Counted from the first letter of the stretch, positions 15,632-24,798 are shown. The stretch: DNA of 34,382 nucleotides from Bacillota bacterium (GCA_025210655.1 JAOARG010000002.1:1-34382), one strand, 5' to 3'. Numbers and translations: made by a program. Notes: generated by a model from the letters alone, not told the origin.

Positions 15632-15803
15632 TATAAATTACTCCCTTGACAGTTATATCCATAATTATATCATAGATTTATGTTGGTATTTTCAAGAGAA
15701 AGTAGGACTTGAGTATTATTTTTTCACTACTATATATCTTATATATGAGTCAATAGTTAATAATTAATTCTATTTACATGTTTCTTTTTTGAAAATTAGG
15801 ATT

Positions 15804-16568
15804 CTATAGATTGTTTTGATTATTAGATTCAATAATTTCTTTTAAACTAACCTTTTCGTTTCTAAAACGCCTTTTACTTTTTTCATTTTTAAATCTTATA
15901 GCATTAGCAGGACAGTTATGTGTACATGCATAGCATCTCAAACAATTCCCTTTAAATTTTACTTTATTATCTACTGTTATATTAGAAACAGGACAAACTT
16001 TTTCACATACTCCACATTTTGTACAATGACTCTCAACAGTGTATAGATTATCACAATCACCTATTTCCTTTCTGTAGGATTCAAATCCTTTTTTTGATAG
16101 ATGATTAGCAATGAAATTTGAATTTTTTATAGTATGTTTTTTTAGCTTAATGTCAGACTTTATTTTATCTAATTGAACATCAACATTTTTCTTCGGTAGC
16201 TTTTTGATTTCCTTTTCTATATTGAAAAACTTAAGAGAGTTGTCAAGCATTTTGATTTTATTGATATAGTCTATTTTGATATCTTGTGACTTTGCGAAAT
16301 CAACAAAATGTTTTTCAGCCCCCATAGTCATACTACCGTAAGTAATTATGGCAAAAGTGTATTTCGATTTAAAACTGTGCTTTTCTATAAATTGTTCTAC
16401 AATAGTAGGAAAACTACTTCCGTAACATGGGAAAATAAAACCTATGGATTCGTCTTCAAAATTTTGTGAAGGGCCGTTCTGATATTGGGCCATTGAAATA
16501 TTTTCTCCCCCGAATGATTTTGCAACACTAAGAGAGTTACCAGTTGCAGTAAAATAAAATAATTTCAT
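15804..16568 (-). CDS. EFR1-family flavodoxin-ferredoxin fusion
   Basis: 254 aa. The N-terminal flavodoxin-like domain has an FMN phosphate loop TATGNS (8-12) and FIFPCYGSSFPTIVEQFI. The C-terminal ferredoxin carries two 4Fe-4S clusters, with cysteines at 182/185/188/192 and 209/212/215/219. The family is common in anaerobic Firmicutes and is assumed to move electrons between ferredoxin and flavin partners; the partner is unknown. The adjacent divergent TetR gene is its likely regulator. It has no operon partner on its own strand. Confidence 0.93.
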   Translation of the reverse strand: MKLFYFTATGNSLSVAKSFGGENISMAQYQNGPSQNFEDESIGFIFPCYGSSFPTIVEQFIEKHSFKSKYTFAIITYGSMTMGAEKHFVDFAKSQDIKIDYINKIKMLDNSLKFFNIEKEIKKLPKKNVDVQLDKIKSDIKLKKHTIKNSNFIANHLSKKGFESYRKEIGDCDNLYTVESHCTKCGVCEKVCPVSNITVDNKVKFKGNCLRCYACTHNCPANAIRFKNEKSKRRFRNEKVSLKEIIESNNQNNL

Positions 16569-16591
16569 AATGCTTCTCCTTTCGATATATA

Positions 16592-16672
16592 GTTACTCAC
16601 TTGTAACACTATGTTAATTGTATTATAATCTAGGTATAATGAAGAGTAAATAGTTCTGAATGAAGTTACTCA
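16592..16672. promoter_or_regulatory. Shared EFR1/TetR promoter region with candidate operator
   Basis: AGTTACTCA occurs at 16591-16599 and again at 16664-16672. The first overlaps the inverted repeat GTTAC (16592-16596) / GTAAC (16603-16607). TATAAT-like boxes lie between (16622-16628, 16635-16640). In a 125-bp divergent gap next to a TetR gene these are reasonable operator half-sites. No full palindrome was found at the second site. Confidence 0.4.
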
Positions 16673-16693
16673 TAATAAGAAAGGTGTGAAAGT

Positions 16694-17257
16694 ATGAAAA
16701 AAAATCAAATACATCCAGCTGCTATAAGATCTAAAGAATTAATAGCAAGTAATCTTATAAATCTGATGAAAATGAATTCATATAATAAAATATCAGTCAA
16801 AGAAATTACTGAAGAAGCACAATTGACTAGAAGGACATTTTATGCACATTTCAAAACAAAAGAAGATGTTTTAAATTATGTTTTAGGAAAATATAACAGA
16901 ACATTACTTGACCAAATAGTTGATTTATTAGATAGGGAGCCAAAAGTTTTAGCACTGACATATTTTTCATTTTGGATGAAAGAAATTGAATTTTTAAGAT
17001 TAATGAAGGAGCATAACTTATTACCATTATTGTTTGAAAACTTTGATCAAAATATCAGAGAAATTAGAGAAATATTTGGATGTAATTTGTCTGAAAGGGA
17101 CCAACAATATGTAGCATATTCATCTGCCTATTTTACAGGTATACTGTCTAGCTTATTGAATAGATGGATTGATGAGGGTGCTAATGAAAGCCCAGAAGAA
17201 ATGGTTGATATCCTTACTCTTCTTACTGGTAAGTTCTCAGGAAGTTTTTTGAAATAA
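16694..17257 (+). CDS. TetR/AcrR family transcriptional regulator
   Basis: 187 aa. The N-terminal helix-turn-helix spans about 14-58: ELIASNLINLMKMNSYNKISVKEITEEAQLTRRTFYAHFKTKEDVL. RRTFYAHF is the recognition-helix signature. The C-terminal ligand domain (about 70-185) is divergent, and the inducer cannot be predicted. An AAAGGTGTG site precedes the ATG. Its divergent placement from the EFR1 gene suggests autoregulation plus control of that gene. The stop is followed directly by a hairpin array. Confidence 0.93.
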   Translation: MKKNQIHPAAIRSKELIASNLINLMKMNSYNKISVKEITEEAQLTRRTFYAHFKTKEDVLNYVLGKYNRTLLDQIVDLLDREPKVLALTYFSFWMKEIEFLRLMKEHNLLPLLFENFDQNIREIREIFGCNLSERDQQYVAYSSAYFTGILSSLLNRWIDEGANESPEEMVDILTLLTGKFSGSFLK

Positions 17258-17264
17258 AAGGCCA

Positions 17265-17485
17265 CAGAGTGTAGACAAAGTCAACAATCTCGTTAAGCAA
17301 TATATTGAAAATCTCAATATATGTTAAGCAGGTGCATTCGCACCGTTAAGCATCTATTATCATAGACGTTAAGCGGCGTTTTTTAAACGCTGTACATGGA
17401 AACCTTGCTACGCAAGCTAGAATTTCAAAGCTTGTGATAGCAAGGTTTTTAAGGTCATGCCATTAAATTGGTTCGTTTTTAATGG
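17265..17485. repeat. Hairpin array A with GTTAAGC linkers
   Basis: Hairpins AATATATTGA/TCAATATAT, GGTGC/GCACC, TCTAT/ATAGA and GCGTTT/AAACGC (17376-17390) are separated by GTTAAGC linkers. A longer stem, CCTTGCTA (17403-17410) with TAGCAAGG (17438-17445), and CCATTAAA/TTTAATGG (17460-17485) follow. 17265-17422 is matched in inverted orientation at 26687-26845. There are no complementary GCTTAAC linkers in the same array, so it looks like half of a fishbone. Confidence 0.8.
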
Positions 17486-17486
17486 T

Positions 17487-17876
17487 TTAAGCATTAATTA
17501 TTTCGATTCCTTTATATATTTCATTGGCCTTGGGATAAGTGTAGTTCAATCGAATACTATGGAATTCATCTATAGGTGTTAATTCGGGAGACGGTAGTCC
17601 GCCAGCCATGAAGATTTTACCATCCCTGTGGTTGCTGTCCATAATCAGTTGAATAACTTCATTGTAAGCAGTGTTCATATTTTCTTCAAAACATCCACTC
17701 CAATCATATTGTGTCTTGATAGTTTGCTCATTCTCTGTTTGAAATATTTCGTAGGATACAAAAGTACCTTTTCCTTTTATAGTTTTAATCAGACCATCTG
17801 ACTTAAGTAAATCGTAGGCATTTATCACTGTACTTCTGTTAATTGTTACCCTAGATAAAAAGAAAGAATCCCCCAA
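17487..17876 (-). pseudogene. MocR/PdxR-type GntR regulator, internal fragment
   Basis: An open frame of 129 codons corresponds to the middle of a roughly 470-aa GntR-aminotransferase fusion regulator. VTINRSTVINAYDLLKSDGLIKTIKGKGTFVSY is the second half of the winged helix. MAGGLPSPELTPIDEF is the linker entering the aminotransferase domain. The first 40 or so residues and nearly all of the PLP domain, including its lysine, are missing. The 5' end runs into the terminator of the S41 gene and the 3' end into hairpin array A. The first residues (MGDSFF) come from the terminator DNA, so the fragment is almost surely not functional. Confidence 0.85.
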
Positions 17877-17895
17877 AATGAGGATTCTTTCTTTA
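17858..17895 (-). terminator. Terminator of the S41-protease-like gene
   Basis: AGAAAGAATCC (17861-17871) and GGATTCTTTCT (17882-17892) form a perfect 11-bp stem immediately after the stop codon. On the minus strand it is followed by TTTTTAT. Confidence 0.9.
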
Positions 17896-19122
17896 GTGAG
17901 AATATATTATTTCTAGGGCTTTTTCTATATGAATATCTTTATTATTTTCAATATCTTCTTTAGTCGGAATAAGAAGATAATCAGGTGTGATACCCTTTCC
18001 TTCTAGCCCTTGGAACTTTCCATTAAACATAAACTCAGTATCTTGTACTGAAATATTTGTCGTCCATTTTCCATTACCATTTGATAAAATGACATTTTCG
18101 CTTCCTGAGAATATTCCGCAAGTTCTGTTTCCTACTGTAGTTACGTGGGGTTGTGTTTTCATAGCTACTGTAAAGTACTCTCCTGAGCTTGCTGTTGTCC
18201 ATGAAGTAAGAACTACTACAGGTTTTGTGTATTGGAAAGATCCAGTAGCCCCTATTGTGTTGAATTCTGGTCCAACTGATGCCATTGTTCCTTCCATAGA
18301 CCTCTTATCCTTTATACCATCAAACTCTTTAGTTACCCACTCGCCGAAAGCACTTTCTTTACTACCAGCAGCTATTTTGATTCTTTTCCTACTATATTCG
18401 ACTGGTGAGTTTTTGAAAAATCTCCCTGCTAGATGAGTTGCAAGTCCACCGTCTCCTCCACCATTTCCTCTTACATCAATAATGATACCGTCTGTATCCT
18501 TCAAGTATATTAGAGCTTCTTCGATTGTATTCTCAAATTTCTTCATTTCTTTTTCGAAATTCTCCTCATTCTCTTCACCATCTTCAGTCATTGGCATGAA
18601 AACTTTTGAATTTATATATCCGATTTTCGGATTATTTTTTAGTTTTCCATATGAGATAAGTTGATTGTCCTTAGATGACTCAACTATATTAACTAGTGTA
18701 GGTGTAACATTTTCGAAGGTTTCCATTATCTCAGGTATAGAATTATCTTCTGATACAGCTTCTCTATCCTTGTAAGTAAGTGAAGTATGACCGTCATCAA
18801 TCAATATAATTATCTCTTCGAAGATTTTAAATAAATCTTCATCACTTGTGTTATTGCTTACTAGAGGGTAATATGTATCATAAATTTTCTGCCAATCAAT
18901 ACCCTTTCTATTAAAGGATGGATAGTATCTATCATATAGATTCCAAAACTCATTGAATACCAGTTGTTGCTCAGTTAATTGTGAATCTTTGCTACTTTCT
19001 ATCTTATGATCATTTACAGTGTTTCCTATCTTCGCTATATCTTTTGTTGAAGCATTTCCTGTACAGGCTGACATAATTATAGCTGATAACAATATAGGAA
19101 TAATTATTTTTCTATTTTTCAT
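17893..19122 (-). CDS. S41-family (C-terminal processing) peptidase-like lipoprotein
   Basis: 409 aa. Lipobox IIMSAC places the lipid-modified cysteine at C20. An N-terminal helical segment with FNEFWNLYDRYYP (57-69) ends in LIDDGHTSL (107-115). The catalytic domain includes DGIIIDVRGNGGGDGG (211-226), PVVVLTSWTTASSGEYF (301-317) with the probable nucleophile S312 or S313, VGNRTCG and GIxPDYLL. No clear PDZ domain lies between. Such proteins are tail-specific or IRBP-like peptidases on the outer membrane face. Transcribed divergently from the BlaI/M56 pair, it may be co-regulated. The RBS is AGGAGG. Confidence 0.9.
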   Translation of the reverse strand: MKNRKIIIPILLSAIIMSACTGNASTKDIAKIGNTVNDHKIESSKDSQLTEQQLVFNEFWNLYDRYYPSFNRKGIDWQKIYDTYYPLVSNNTSDEDLFKIFEEIIILIDDGHTSLTYKDREAVSEDNSIPEIMETFENVTPTLVNIVESSKDNQLISYGKLKNNPKIGYINSKVFMPMTEDGEENEENFEKEMKKFENTIEEALIYLKDTDGIIIDVRGNGGGDGGLATHLAGRFFKNSPVEYSRKRIKIAAGSKESAFGEWVTKEFDGIKDKRSMEGTMASVGPEFNTIGATGSFQYTKPVVVLTSWTTASSGEYFTVAMKTQPHVTTVGNRTCGIFSGSENVILSNGNGKWTTNISVQDTEFMFNGKFQGLEGKGITPDYLLIPTKEDIENNKDIHIEKALEIIYSH

Positions 19123-19153
19123 ATTAAGGTCCTCCTAAATAATTAATAATAGA

Positions 19154-19189
19154 ATTATACAATTAAGATATATCCATATTGTATCCATA
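19154..19189 (-). promoter_or_regulatory. Promoter of the S41 gene with 11-bp direct repeat
   Basis: On the coding strand TATGGATA lies at 19189-19182 and again at 19178-19171, an 11-bp period. A TATAAT -10 follows at 19159-19154. The gap from the second box to the -10 is 11 bp, the same as at the efflux operon promoter. An OmpR-type activator site is a fair inference, although the box sequence differs. Confidence 0.5.
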
Positions 19190-19211
19190 AAAATATTGTT
19201 AGGAGTTTTAT

Positions 19212-19264
19212 TTGACATTTTGGTCTAATGATGTTAGACTGACTATGGTCTAATGATGTTAGAC
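19212..19264 (+). promoter_or_regulatory. Promoter and two tandem operators of the BlaI/M56 pair
   Basis: TTGACA (19212-19217), 17 bp, then TAGACT (19235-19240) forms a good promoter. The palindrome GTCTAATGATGTTAGAC covers the spacer and -10 (19223-19239) and recurs unchanged at 19248-19264, 25 bp on. Each has GTCTAA/TTAGAC arms and a TGATG centre. Sites overlapping the -10 and the start fit direct repression by the BlaI-type protein encoded 23 bp downstream. Confidence 0.8.
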
Positions 19265-19287
19265 TAAGATATTAAGGAGGTTAAAAC

Positions 19288-19650
19288 ATGGATAAATACA
19301 AATTAGGTGAAAAAGAACAAAGATTTGCTGAATTGATTTGGGAAAGGGAACCTATCCCCTCTGGAGAACTTGTTAAGCTATGTGAAATCGAGTTTGAGTG
19401 GAAGAAATCTACTACATATACAATGTTAAAGAGACTATGTCAAAGGGGAATTTTTGAAAATGAGAGTGGTATGGTTAGTGCTGTGATGTCAAAAGAGGAT
19501 TTCTTAAGTGACCAAAGTGAGAAGTTTATCAGTGATACTTTTGAAGGATCTCTTCCCAGATTTCTTGCAGCGTTTACAAAAAGGAAAAAGATTAGTTCCA
19601 AGGAAATCGATGAGATTCAGAAACTCATTGATGATTATAAGGAGGACTAG
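19288..19650 (+). CDS. BlaI/MecI/CopY-family repressor
   Basis: 120 aa, typical length. The winged helix at about 8-70 (EKEQRFAELIWEREPIPSGELVKLCEIEFEWKKSTTYTMLKRLCQRGIF) is followed by a C-terminal dimerisation helix (about 80-118). Family members are cleaved by the partner M56 protease on signal. The start has AAGGAGG. It is translationally linked to the M56 gene (2-bp gap). The operators at 19223 and 19248 are its probable targets; their half-site differs from the TACA/TGTA core known for staphylococcal BlaI. Confidence 0.93.
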   Translation: MDKYKLGEKEQRFAELIWEREPIPSGELVKLCEIEFEWKKSTTYTMLKRLCQRGIFENESGMVSAVMSKEDFLSDQSEKFISDTFEGSLPRFLAAFTKRKKISSKEIDEIQKLIDDYKED

Positions 19651-19652
19651 AC

Positions 19653-21356
19653 ATGTTTGCAAGTATTTTTACTAAGGTTTTATTAATGAGTACTATTGCC
19701 AGTATAATAATTATTCCTATTTTGCTAATCCGACTTCTGCTATTTAGGGCACCGAAAATTTTTTCATATATGTTGTGGCTTGTTGTTTTATTCAGGTTAC
19801 TTTGTCCATTTACGTTCTATTCGGAATTTGGTATTGTTCCTGAAAAAGATGACAGTATAAGCCTTGTTACGGAACAAAACATGTCTACTGAAACTCTTGT
19901 AAGCAGAAGTGAAAAAATAAGTGTTTTATCTTCACCTGAAGTGATTAACATTGCAAGCAGTCCTAACTTTACTGGCTTTTTGGGATACATATGGTTTTTT
20001 GTAGCGATTTCATTAATTCTATATAATTTGAATGCATATCATAATTTGAAAAAGAGATTAGAAAAGTCCATTAATCTTAATGATATTATTTATATAAATG
20101 ATGAAATTGAATCTCCTTTTGTCTTTGGAGTATTTAAGCCTAGAATATATTTACCTACTTACTTATCGGATGATGAGAGAGATCATGTCATTCATCATGA
20201 AAAGACTCACATAAAAAGATTTGATCATTTTACTAGGTTTATTGCTTTTATCGCAGTATCAATTCATTGGTTTAACCCATTGGTGTGGTTAAGCTATAGA
20301 CTATCAGAAATAGATATGGAAATGTCATGTGATGAAGCTGTAATTAATAACATTGGTAATGATATTAAAAAAATGTATTCCAGGTCTCTTTTATCCATTA
20401 CAACAGGTAAGAGAAACCTTAAAGCATCCCTTCCCCTCCCTTTTGGAAGTTCTGACACAAAGAAAAGGGTTAAGAATGTACTTAACTATAGAAAACCAAC
20501 AATGGTTTATACTTTAGTTTTATTAACAATTATAGGAGCAACTATTATATGCTTTGGAGCAAATAATAATCACATAAGAATCAATACGGAATTTAGGGAT
20601 TCTACAAGAAATGTTTCTGATATTTATCAGTATAAGACTAAATATATTGGTGATAACTCTAAGGTGGGAAGTATAATATATCAATTGAGTTTTCCTGAGG
20701 TCTTTACATATAAAAAATTTAATCTAAAGACCTCAGAGAAGCCATTTGGTCTTATAATAGAATTTGAAATAGATGATGAACTTGGTAAGGAACTTAAGAA
20801 TGAATTAAACGACCCAATACTATACAAAAATGCTCTATTAATTTTTTCACTTGTAGAAAATTGTGATTATATTATGTACAGCATTGATGTTGGTGATGAA
20901 TCACCTTACCTCCTTGAGTATAATATAGATTGGGCAAGAAAGGTTGTTGGAGAAGAACCATGGTTGAGAAGTTCTAGTGAAGAAAGTTTCAATGCTTATT
21001 ATGAATATGTTTTATCTTTGTATTTTATTGAGGGTACAAGTAAAGTAGATTCTGAGGAAAAAGTATTCAAAACATATAAGAGTATTGAAGAAGTCAGAGA
21101 CGACTATGTAAACTCGGAAATATCAACAGGTGTTGAGTTAGGAAATAGATACTACACTGATATTTATGGAGAAACTAGGTTTTCAATAATAAGAGTGATT
21201 TCAGATAATGGAAATACAAGTGACTTTACCTTATATTTTGATACAAGGAATAATATAATCTGGAGCAGTTTGAAGCACATTTCAGGACCAGAATATGAGT
21301 ATAAAGATCTAATTAAACTAATTGATCGAGATTCTTTTAATAGTATGTTTAAATAA
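19653..21356 (+). CDS. M56-family membrane protease antirepressor with DUF4825 sensor
   Basis: 567 aa. The N-terminal M56/BlaR1 part has helices near 8-30, 38-55, 107-125 and 190-210. SPFVFGVFKPRIYLP (154-168), zinc motif HEKTH (182-186) and CDEA with E228 as the probable third ligand are intact. A further helix lies near 282-300. The outer domain begins YKTKYIGDNSKVGSII and matches DUF4825; it replaces the penicillin-binding domain of true BlaR1, so beta-lactam sensing is unlikely. The protein should sense an envelope signal and cleave the BlaI-type repressor. The GGAGG site lies within the blaI-like 3' end. Confidence 0.92.
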   Translation: MFASIFTKVLLMSTIASIIIIPILLIRLLLFRAPKIFSYMLWLVVLFRLLCPFTFYSEFGIVPEKDDSISLVTEQNMSTETLVSRSEKISVLSSPEVINIASSPNFTGFLGYIWFFVAISLILYNLNAYHNLKKRLEKSINLNDIIYINDEIESPFVFGVFKPRIYLPTYLSDDERDHVIHHEKTHIKRFDHFTRFIAFIAVSIHWFNPLVWLSYRLSEIDMEMSCDEAVINNIGNDIKKMYSRSLLSITTGKRNLKASLPLPFGSSDTKKRVKNVLNYRKPTMVYTLVLLTIIGATIICFGANNNHIRINTEFRDSTRNVSDIYQYKTKYIGDNSKVGSIIYQLSFPEVFTYKKFNLKTSEKPFGLIIEFEIDDELGKELKNELNDPILYKNALLIFSLVENCDYIMYSIDVGDESPYLLEYNIDWARKVVGEEPWLRSSSEESFNAYYEYVLSLYFIEGTSKVDSEEKVFKTYKSIEEVRDDYVNSEISTGVELGNRYYTDIYGETRFSIIRVISDNGNTSDFTLYFDTRNNIIWSSLKHISGPEYEYKDLIKLIDRDSFNSMFK

Positions 21357-21416
21357 AGTATTGCAAATTTTCTTTAAAAGATATAAGCTGTACTTTGTGA
21401 AAGGACGGATTAGATA

Positions 21417-21947
21417 ATGAGACATATTAATACACTTATACACCCTGACGTTGCAGGTAAAGAAAATCTTAAAACATTTGAGAGAACTGCTGCTAGAGCA
21501 GTTGTGACTGTGGGCAATGATATTTTATTAATTTATACAAAAAGATATGATGACTATACTATTCCTGGTGGTGGAGTTGATGAAAGTGAACCTATTAAGG
21601 AGGCTCTTAAAAGGGAGCTTCATGAGGAAACTGGAGCTAACAATGTTAAGGTAATTAGCCACTTTGGTACTTATGAGGAATATAGACCGTACTATAAAGG
21701 CTATGATCAAATGCATATGATTTCTCACATATTTGTATGTAATATAGATGAAAAACTTGGTGATGCAAAACCTGAGGAATACGAAAAAAGCAACGGCTCA
21801 GTACCGGTTTGGGTGGATATCGACAAGGCTATTAAGCACAATGAAGAAGTAATAAACAGTAATCCTGAGTCTATGGGACTATCAATCATTAGGGAGTATG
21901 AGCTTTTGAAACTTATAAAAGAAGAGTTAATGAAAAAAGATGCATAA
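21417..21947 (+). CDS. NUDIX hydrolase
   Basis: 176 aa. A perfect Nudix box spans 52-74, with G52, E58 and RELHEETGA (66-74) matching GX5EX7REUXEEXGU, so divalent metal-dependent cleavage of a nucleoside diphosphate-linked substrate is expected. Substrate not predictable. The ribosome binding site is weak (AAAGGA, about 11 bp from the ATG). The stop codon lies inside a strong terminator hairpin shared with the convergent yjdM gene. It lies 60 bp after the M56 gene and may be part of that transcript. Confidence 0.94.
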   Translation: MRHINTLIHPDVAGKENLKTFERTAARAVVTVGNDILLIYTKRYDDYTIPGGGVDESEPIKEALKRELHEETGANNVKVISHFGTYEEYRPYYKGYDQMHMISHIFVCNIDEKLGDAKPEEYEKSNGSVPVWVDIDKAIKHNEEVINSNPESMGLSIIREYELLKLIKEELMKKDA

Positions 21948-21963
21948 TTTATGCATCTTTTTT
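21933..21963. terminator. Bidirectional terminator, nudix / yjdM
   Basis: AAAAAAGATGCAT and ATGCATCTTTTTT form a stem with an AATTT loop that covers the NUDIX stop codon and ends next to the yjdM stop. T-runs exist on both strands. Confidence 0.9.
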
Positions 21964-21964
21964 A

Positions 21965-22294
21965 CTATAGTTTCCTTACGTACTTCGAACTAATCTCTAT
22001 CCTTCCGATTCCATCTATCTTACAATCGATATCATGAAGCCCGTCTATAGTTTCTTTTAGTTTAATATTTTTGATTTTTGTCCCCTGCTTTATCCCTGAT
22101 GAACTCCCCTTTACTTTTAGTTGCTTTATAACCGTAACAGAATCACCATCACTAAGAATATTTCCATTTGCATCTTTCCAAACATGTTCTGAAACTAATG
22201 AAGGATTCCATTCATGACTACATTCAGGACAAATAACAAAATCACCATCTTGGTAAGTATATTCTGAGTTACATCTTATACAATTAGGTATCAT
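21965..22294 (-). CDS. yjdM: YjdM/PhnA-family zinc-ribbon protein
   Basis: 109 aa. The start at 22294 is chosen because AAAGGAG lies 6 bp upstream, the protein then has family length and it begins with the zinc ribbon; an upstream in-frame ATG would only add a non-conserved 41 residues. C5, C8, C22 and C25 form the zinc site. [37 protein letters not shown] is the conserved SH3-like core. Despite the old name PhnA it has no shown role in phosphonate breakdown, and its function is unsettled. Confidence 0.93.
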   Translation of the reverse strand: MIPNCIRCNSEYTYQDGDFVICPECSHEWNPSLVSEHVWKDANGNILSDGDSVTVIKQLKVKGSSSGIKQGTKIKNIKLKETIDGLHDIDCKIDGIGRIEISSKYVRKL

Positions 22295-22361
22295 ACATAT
22301 CTCCTTTATGAAAATTACTAAAGTAATACTTTGCAGAGACATTTTATCATTAAGGATTGCT

Positions 22362-23549
22362 TTAATCAACTTCATTATTCCCAATAGAAAGTCTTTCAAA
22401 AAATCCACTAATCTCATTTTTGCTTTCCTCGGACCAATCCATAAATTTATCCTTAATCTTATTTAGTTCAGTTACTTCAAGAAAACTATTGTATCCTTCT
22501 TGAAAGAAACTTGATAATACAAAGTCCACGGCTTTTTTTGTGTCATCATCTAAGGCTCTGAATTTTTTTGATGCCTCTATAAAGTTACTAAACATCCCCT
22601 TATTTAAATCAGTTACTCTTTTGTTTTCATTTGATGAAAGTATTAGATATACTACGTCGACAAAAGTTTTTCTTTGCTCATCGCTGAGCCTTTGTAAGGC
22701 ATTTCTACTTGTTGTGTCAACAAATTTTATGTTGTCGTTTATTTCATCTACATACTTAAAGTCATTTCTACTTACTATCCATGTGAAGGTATTATGCTCA
22801 AAAGCTTGGGACTCAGTAGTTTTGACTATATTTCTATTTATATTGTTTTCAAGGAATAACCCGACAATAGAGTTTTGAGGTGTTAGGGTAAATATTTTGT
22901 CAGAAATATTTATATATTCAGGCTTCCATGTGATAGATTCCTTAAAACCTGGACCATCGTTATTGTATACACCTTTTATCAAATATTGATAATTACTATC
23001 TAAATTTATGGATGAATACACAGCCAGGTTTCCACCTTTGGAATGACCACCTATATAGACATTTTTATAATCATTTGATTTAATTATATCTTCAAGGTAT
23101 TCCTTAGCTTTTTCTTGAGCAGGAATAGAATCTAAGTAAATCATATTCAAATCTTCTTTCCATCCCACTAGAGTATCATCTGTACCCCTGAAGGCTACAT
23201 ATACTGTTTCCATATCCAATTGGAAACACACTGCTGAGAATTGAAGTTCGATTTTCTCATCAATTATATTGACGAAATCTTTTACTTTTATATTTTCATA
23301 TCTCTTGTTCAAAGCAGCATCTTCTAGTAAAGGTTTTACTTCCTCAGTAACAAAAACAAGGTTATCCCATTTTTCATCTATAGTCGAATAACGTTTTGAT
23401 ATAGATTTTAAAGTTTCACCGTTTTCTTCTATATCATCAAAATCAATATAAGCAAGTCTAGAAAAAATAAGATTGTCTACTTTATTGACTGGATCAATAT
23501 TGAATGGCAAGTCACCTCTAAACTCAATATATGTTAGTAAATTAGACAT
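22362..23549 (-). CDS. DUF2974 (Mbeg1-like) lipase-fold protein
   Basis: 395 aa, cytosolic, no signal peptide. It has an alpha/beta-hydrolase core: [10 protein letters not shown] (116-125) and the nucleophile elbow [10 protein letters not shown] (S170), as in lipase class 3-like DUF2974 proteins. The C-terminal half is mostly helical and charged. The family is widespread in Firmicutes with no settled substrate. It lies 19 bp upstream of nothing co-directional except yjdM, 67 bp on, and directly downstream of the antiporter gene (19-bp gap), so antiporter and DUF2974 may share a transcript. Confidence 0.9.
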   Translation of the reverse strand: MSNLLTYIEFRGDLPFNIDPVNKVDNLIFSRLAYIDFDDIEENGETLKSISKRYSTIDEKWDNLVFVTEEVKPLLEDAALNKRYENIKVKDFVNIIDEKIELQFSAVCFQLDMETVYVAFRGTDDTLVGWKEDLNMIYLDSIPAQEKAKEYLEDIIKSNDYKNVYIGGHSKGGNLAVYSSINLDSNYQYLIKGVYNNDGPGFKESITWKPEYINISDKIFTLTPQNSIVGLFLENNINRNIVKTTESQAFEHNTFTWIVSRNDFKYVDEINDNIKFVDTTSRNALQRLSDEQRKTFVDVVYLILSSNENKRVTDLNKGMFSNFIEASKKFRALDDDTKKAVDFVLSSFFQEGYNSFLEVTELNKIKDKFMDWSEESKNEISGFFERLSIGNNEVD

Positions 23550-23568
23550 TTAATCACTCCTAATAAAT

Positions 23569-24753
23569 TTAAGCACTTTGTTTAGCTACTTTTACTTTTT
23601 GAACTTTTACTGTTTTTTTTAATAACCAAGGTGCAAGCACTGTAGATAAAAGAACTAATAAAATTACACCAGCAAAAACATCTTCCTTAATAAAACCAAG
23701 TTTCAATCCTAAATTACTTATGATTAATGAAACTTCTGCCCTAGGAATCATACTTACTCCAACCCTAAAAGACTGTCTATTTTCAAAGCCTGAAAGCTTG
23801 GCACCTATTGAGGAACCAATAATTTTACTTACTATACCTACTAGAGCTATCACTAGAGTTATTAATAAGTACTTGCTTACAGAGTGTAAATTTATCATTA
23901 GACCTATATTTACAAAGAAAACAGGGATAAAAAATGCTGTTCCGAATCTATCAATTTCTTTAGTAATTTTTTCTTTTAGACTTGTAGTAGAAATAATAGC
24001 TCCGAAGGAATAAGCCCCAATAATTGCAGCCATTCCAAAATCGCTTGCGAATACTGAGAAAAGAAGCACTGTTATTAAAGATACACCAAGCAAATATCGT
24101 GGTTTAATTCTTTTGAACAGTTTTTCATTTTTTAATACATAGCCAGAAATCCATTTCCCTATTAAGGCTGTTAAAATGATAAATATGAGTATTTGAATTA
24201 TTAATGTTTCGATACTCGTTGTAGCTTGTCCGAATGAACTAAGTACCACAGCGAGTATTACAACACCAATTACGTCGTCAATTACAGCAGCACCAAGTAT
24301 ACTCATCCCAAATTCAGATTTCAACTCTCCTAAATCTTTTAAGGTTTCTATTGCTATTCCCATACTTGTAGCAGTTAGAATAACACCTAGAAAAACTGCT
24401 TCTTTCATTTCGAATTGCTCACGTAGAAAAACTATCGTCAAGAAACCCATAATAAATGGTACTATTATTCCACCACTTGCAATTAATGATGATTTCTTAA
24501 GAGATTTTTTTAGTTCTTCCAAATCTGTTTCTAGACCTGCTAAAAACATTAGCAAGATAACCCCTATTTCAGCCAAATTGCTAATAAACTCTGTTTGATG
24601 TACCAATCCTAGGATTGATGGACCGATAAATATACCACCAATAATTTGACCAATTAGTGTTGGAAGACCTATTTTCTTGCTTAGTAGACCACCTAAAGCA
24701 GCTGCAATTAGTATCATTGCTAACTCAATAATAAAATGTGTTTCTGAATGCAT
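23569..24753 (-). CDS. CPA2-family Na+/H+ (cation:proton) antiporter
   Basis: 394 aa with about 12 membrane helices and no C-terminal nucleotide-binding RCK domain, so closer to NapA/GerN than to KefB/C. Typical features are GQIIGGIFIGPSILGLV near the N-terminus, FLAGLETDLEELKKS, and the ion-binding helix GAAVIDDVIGVVIL with paired aspartates. It exports Na+ or another monovalent cation in exchange for protons. The promoter region carries a 24-bp operator identical to one upstream of the adjacent marR gene, so it is probably repressed by that protein. Confidence 0.94.
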   Translation of the reverse strand: MHSETHFIIELAMILIAAALGGLLSKKIGLPTLIGQIIGGIFIGPSILGLVHQTEFISNLAEIGVILLMFLAGLETDLEELKKSLKKSSLIASGGIIVPFIMGFLTIVFLREQFEMKEAVFLGVILTATSMGIAIETLKDLGELKSEFGMSILGAAVIDDVIGVVILAVVLSSFGQATTSIETLIIQILIFIILTALIGKWISGYVLKNEKLFKRIKPRYLLGVSLITVLLFSVFASDFGMAAIIGAYSFGAIISTTSLKEKITKEIDRFGTAFFIPVFFVNIGLMINLHSVSKYLLITLVIALVGIVSKIIGSSIGAKLSGFENRQSFRVGVSMIPRAEVSLIISNLGLKLGFIKEDVFAGVILLVLLSTVLAPWLLKKTVKVQKVKVAKQSA

Positions 24754-24798
24754 AACTTTCTCCTTTCATTATACAATATATTCAAATATTTAACATCA

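Noticed and set aside
19653..21356. BlaR1 beta-lactam sensor
   Set aside because: The C-terminal domain has no SxxK or KTG transpeptidase motifs and matches DUF4825 instead.
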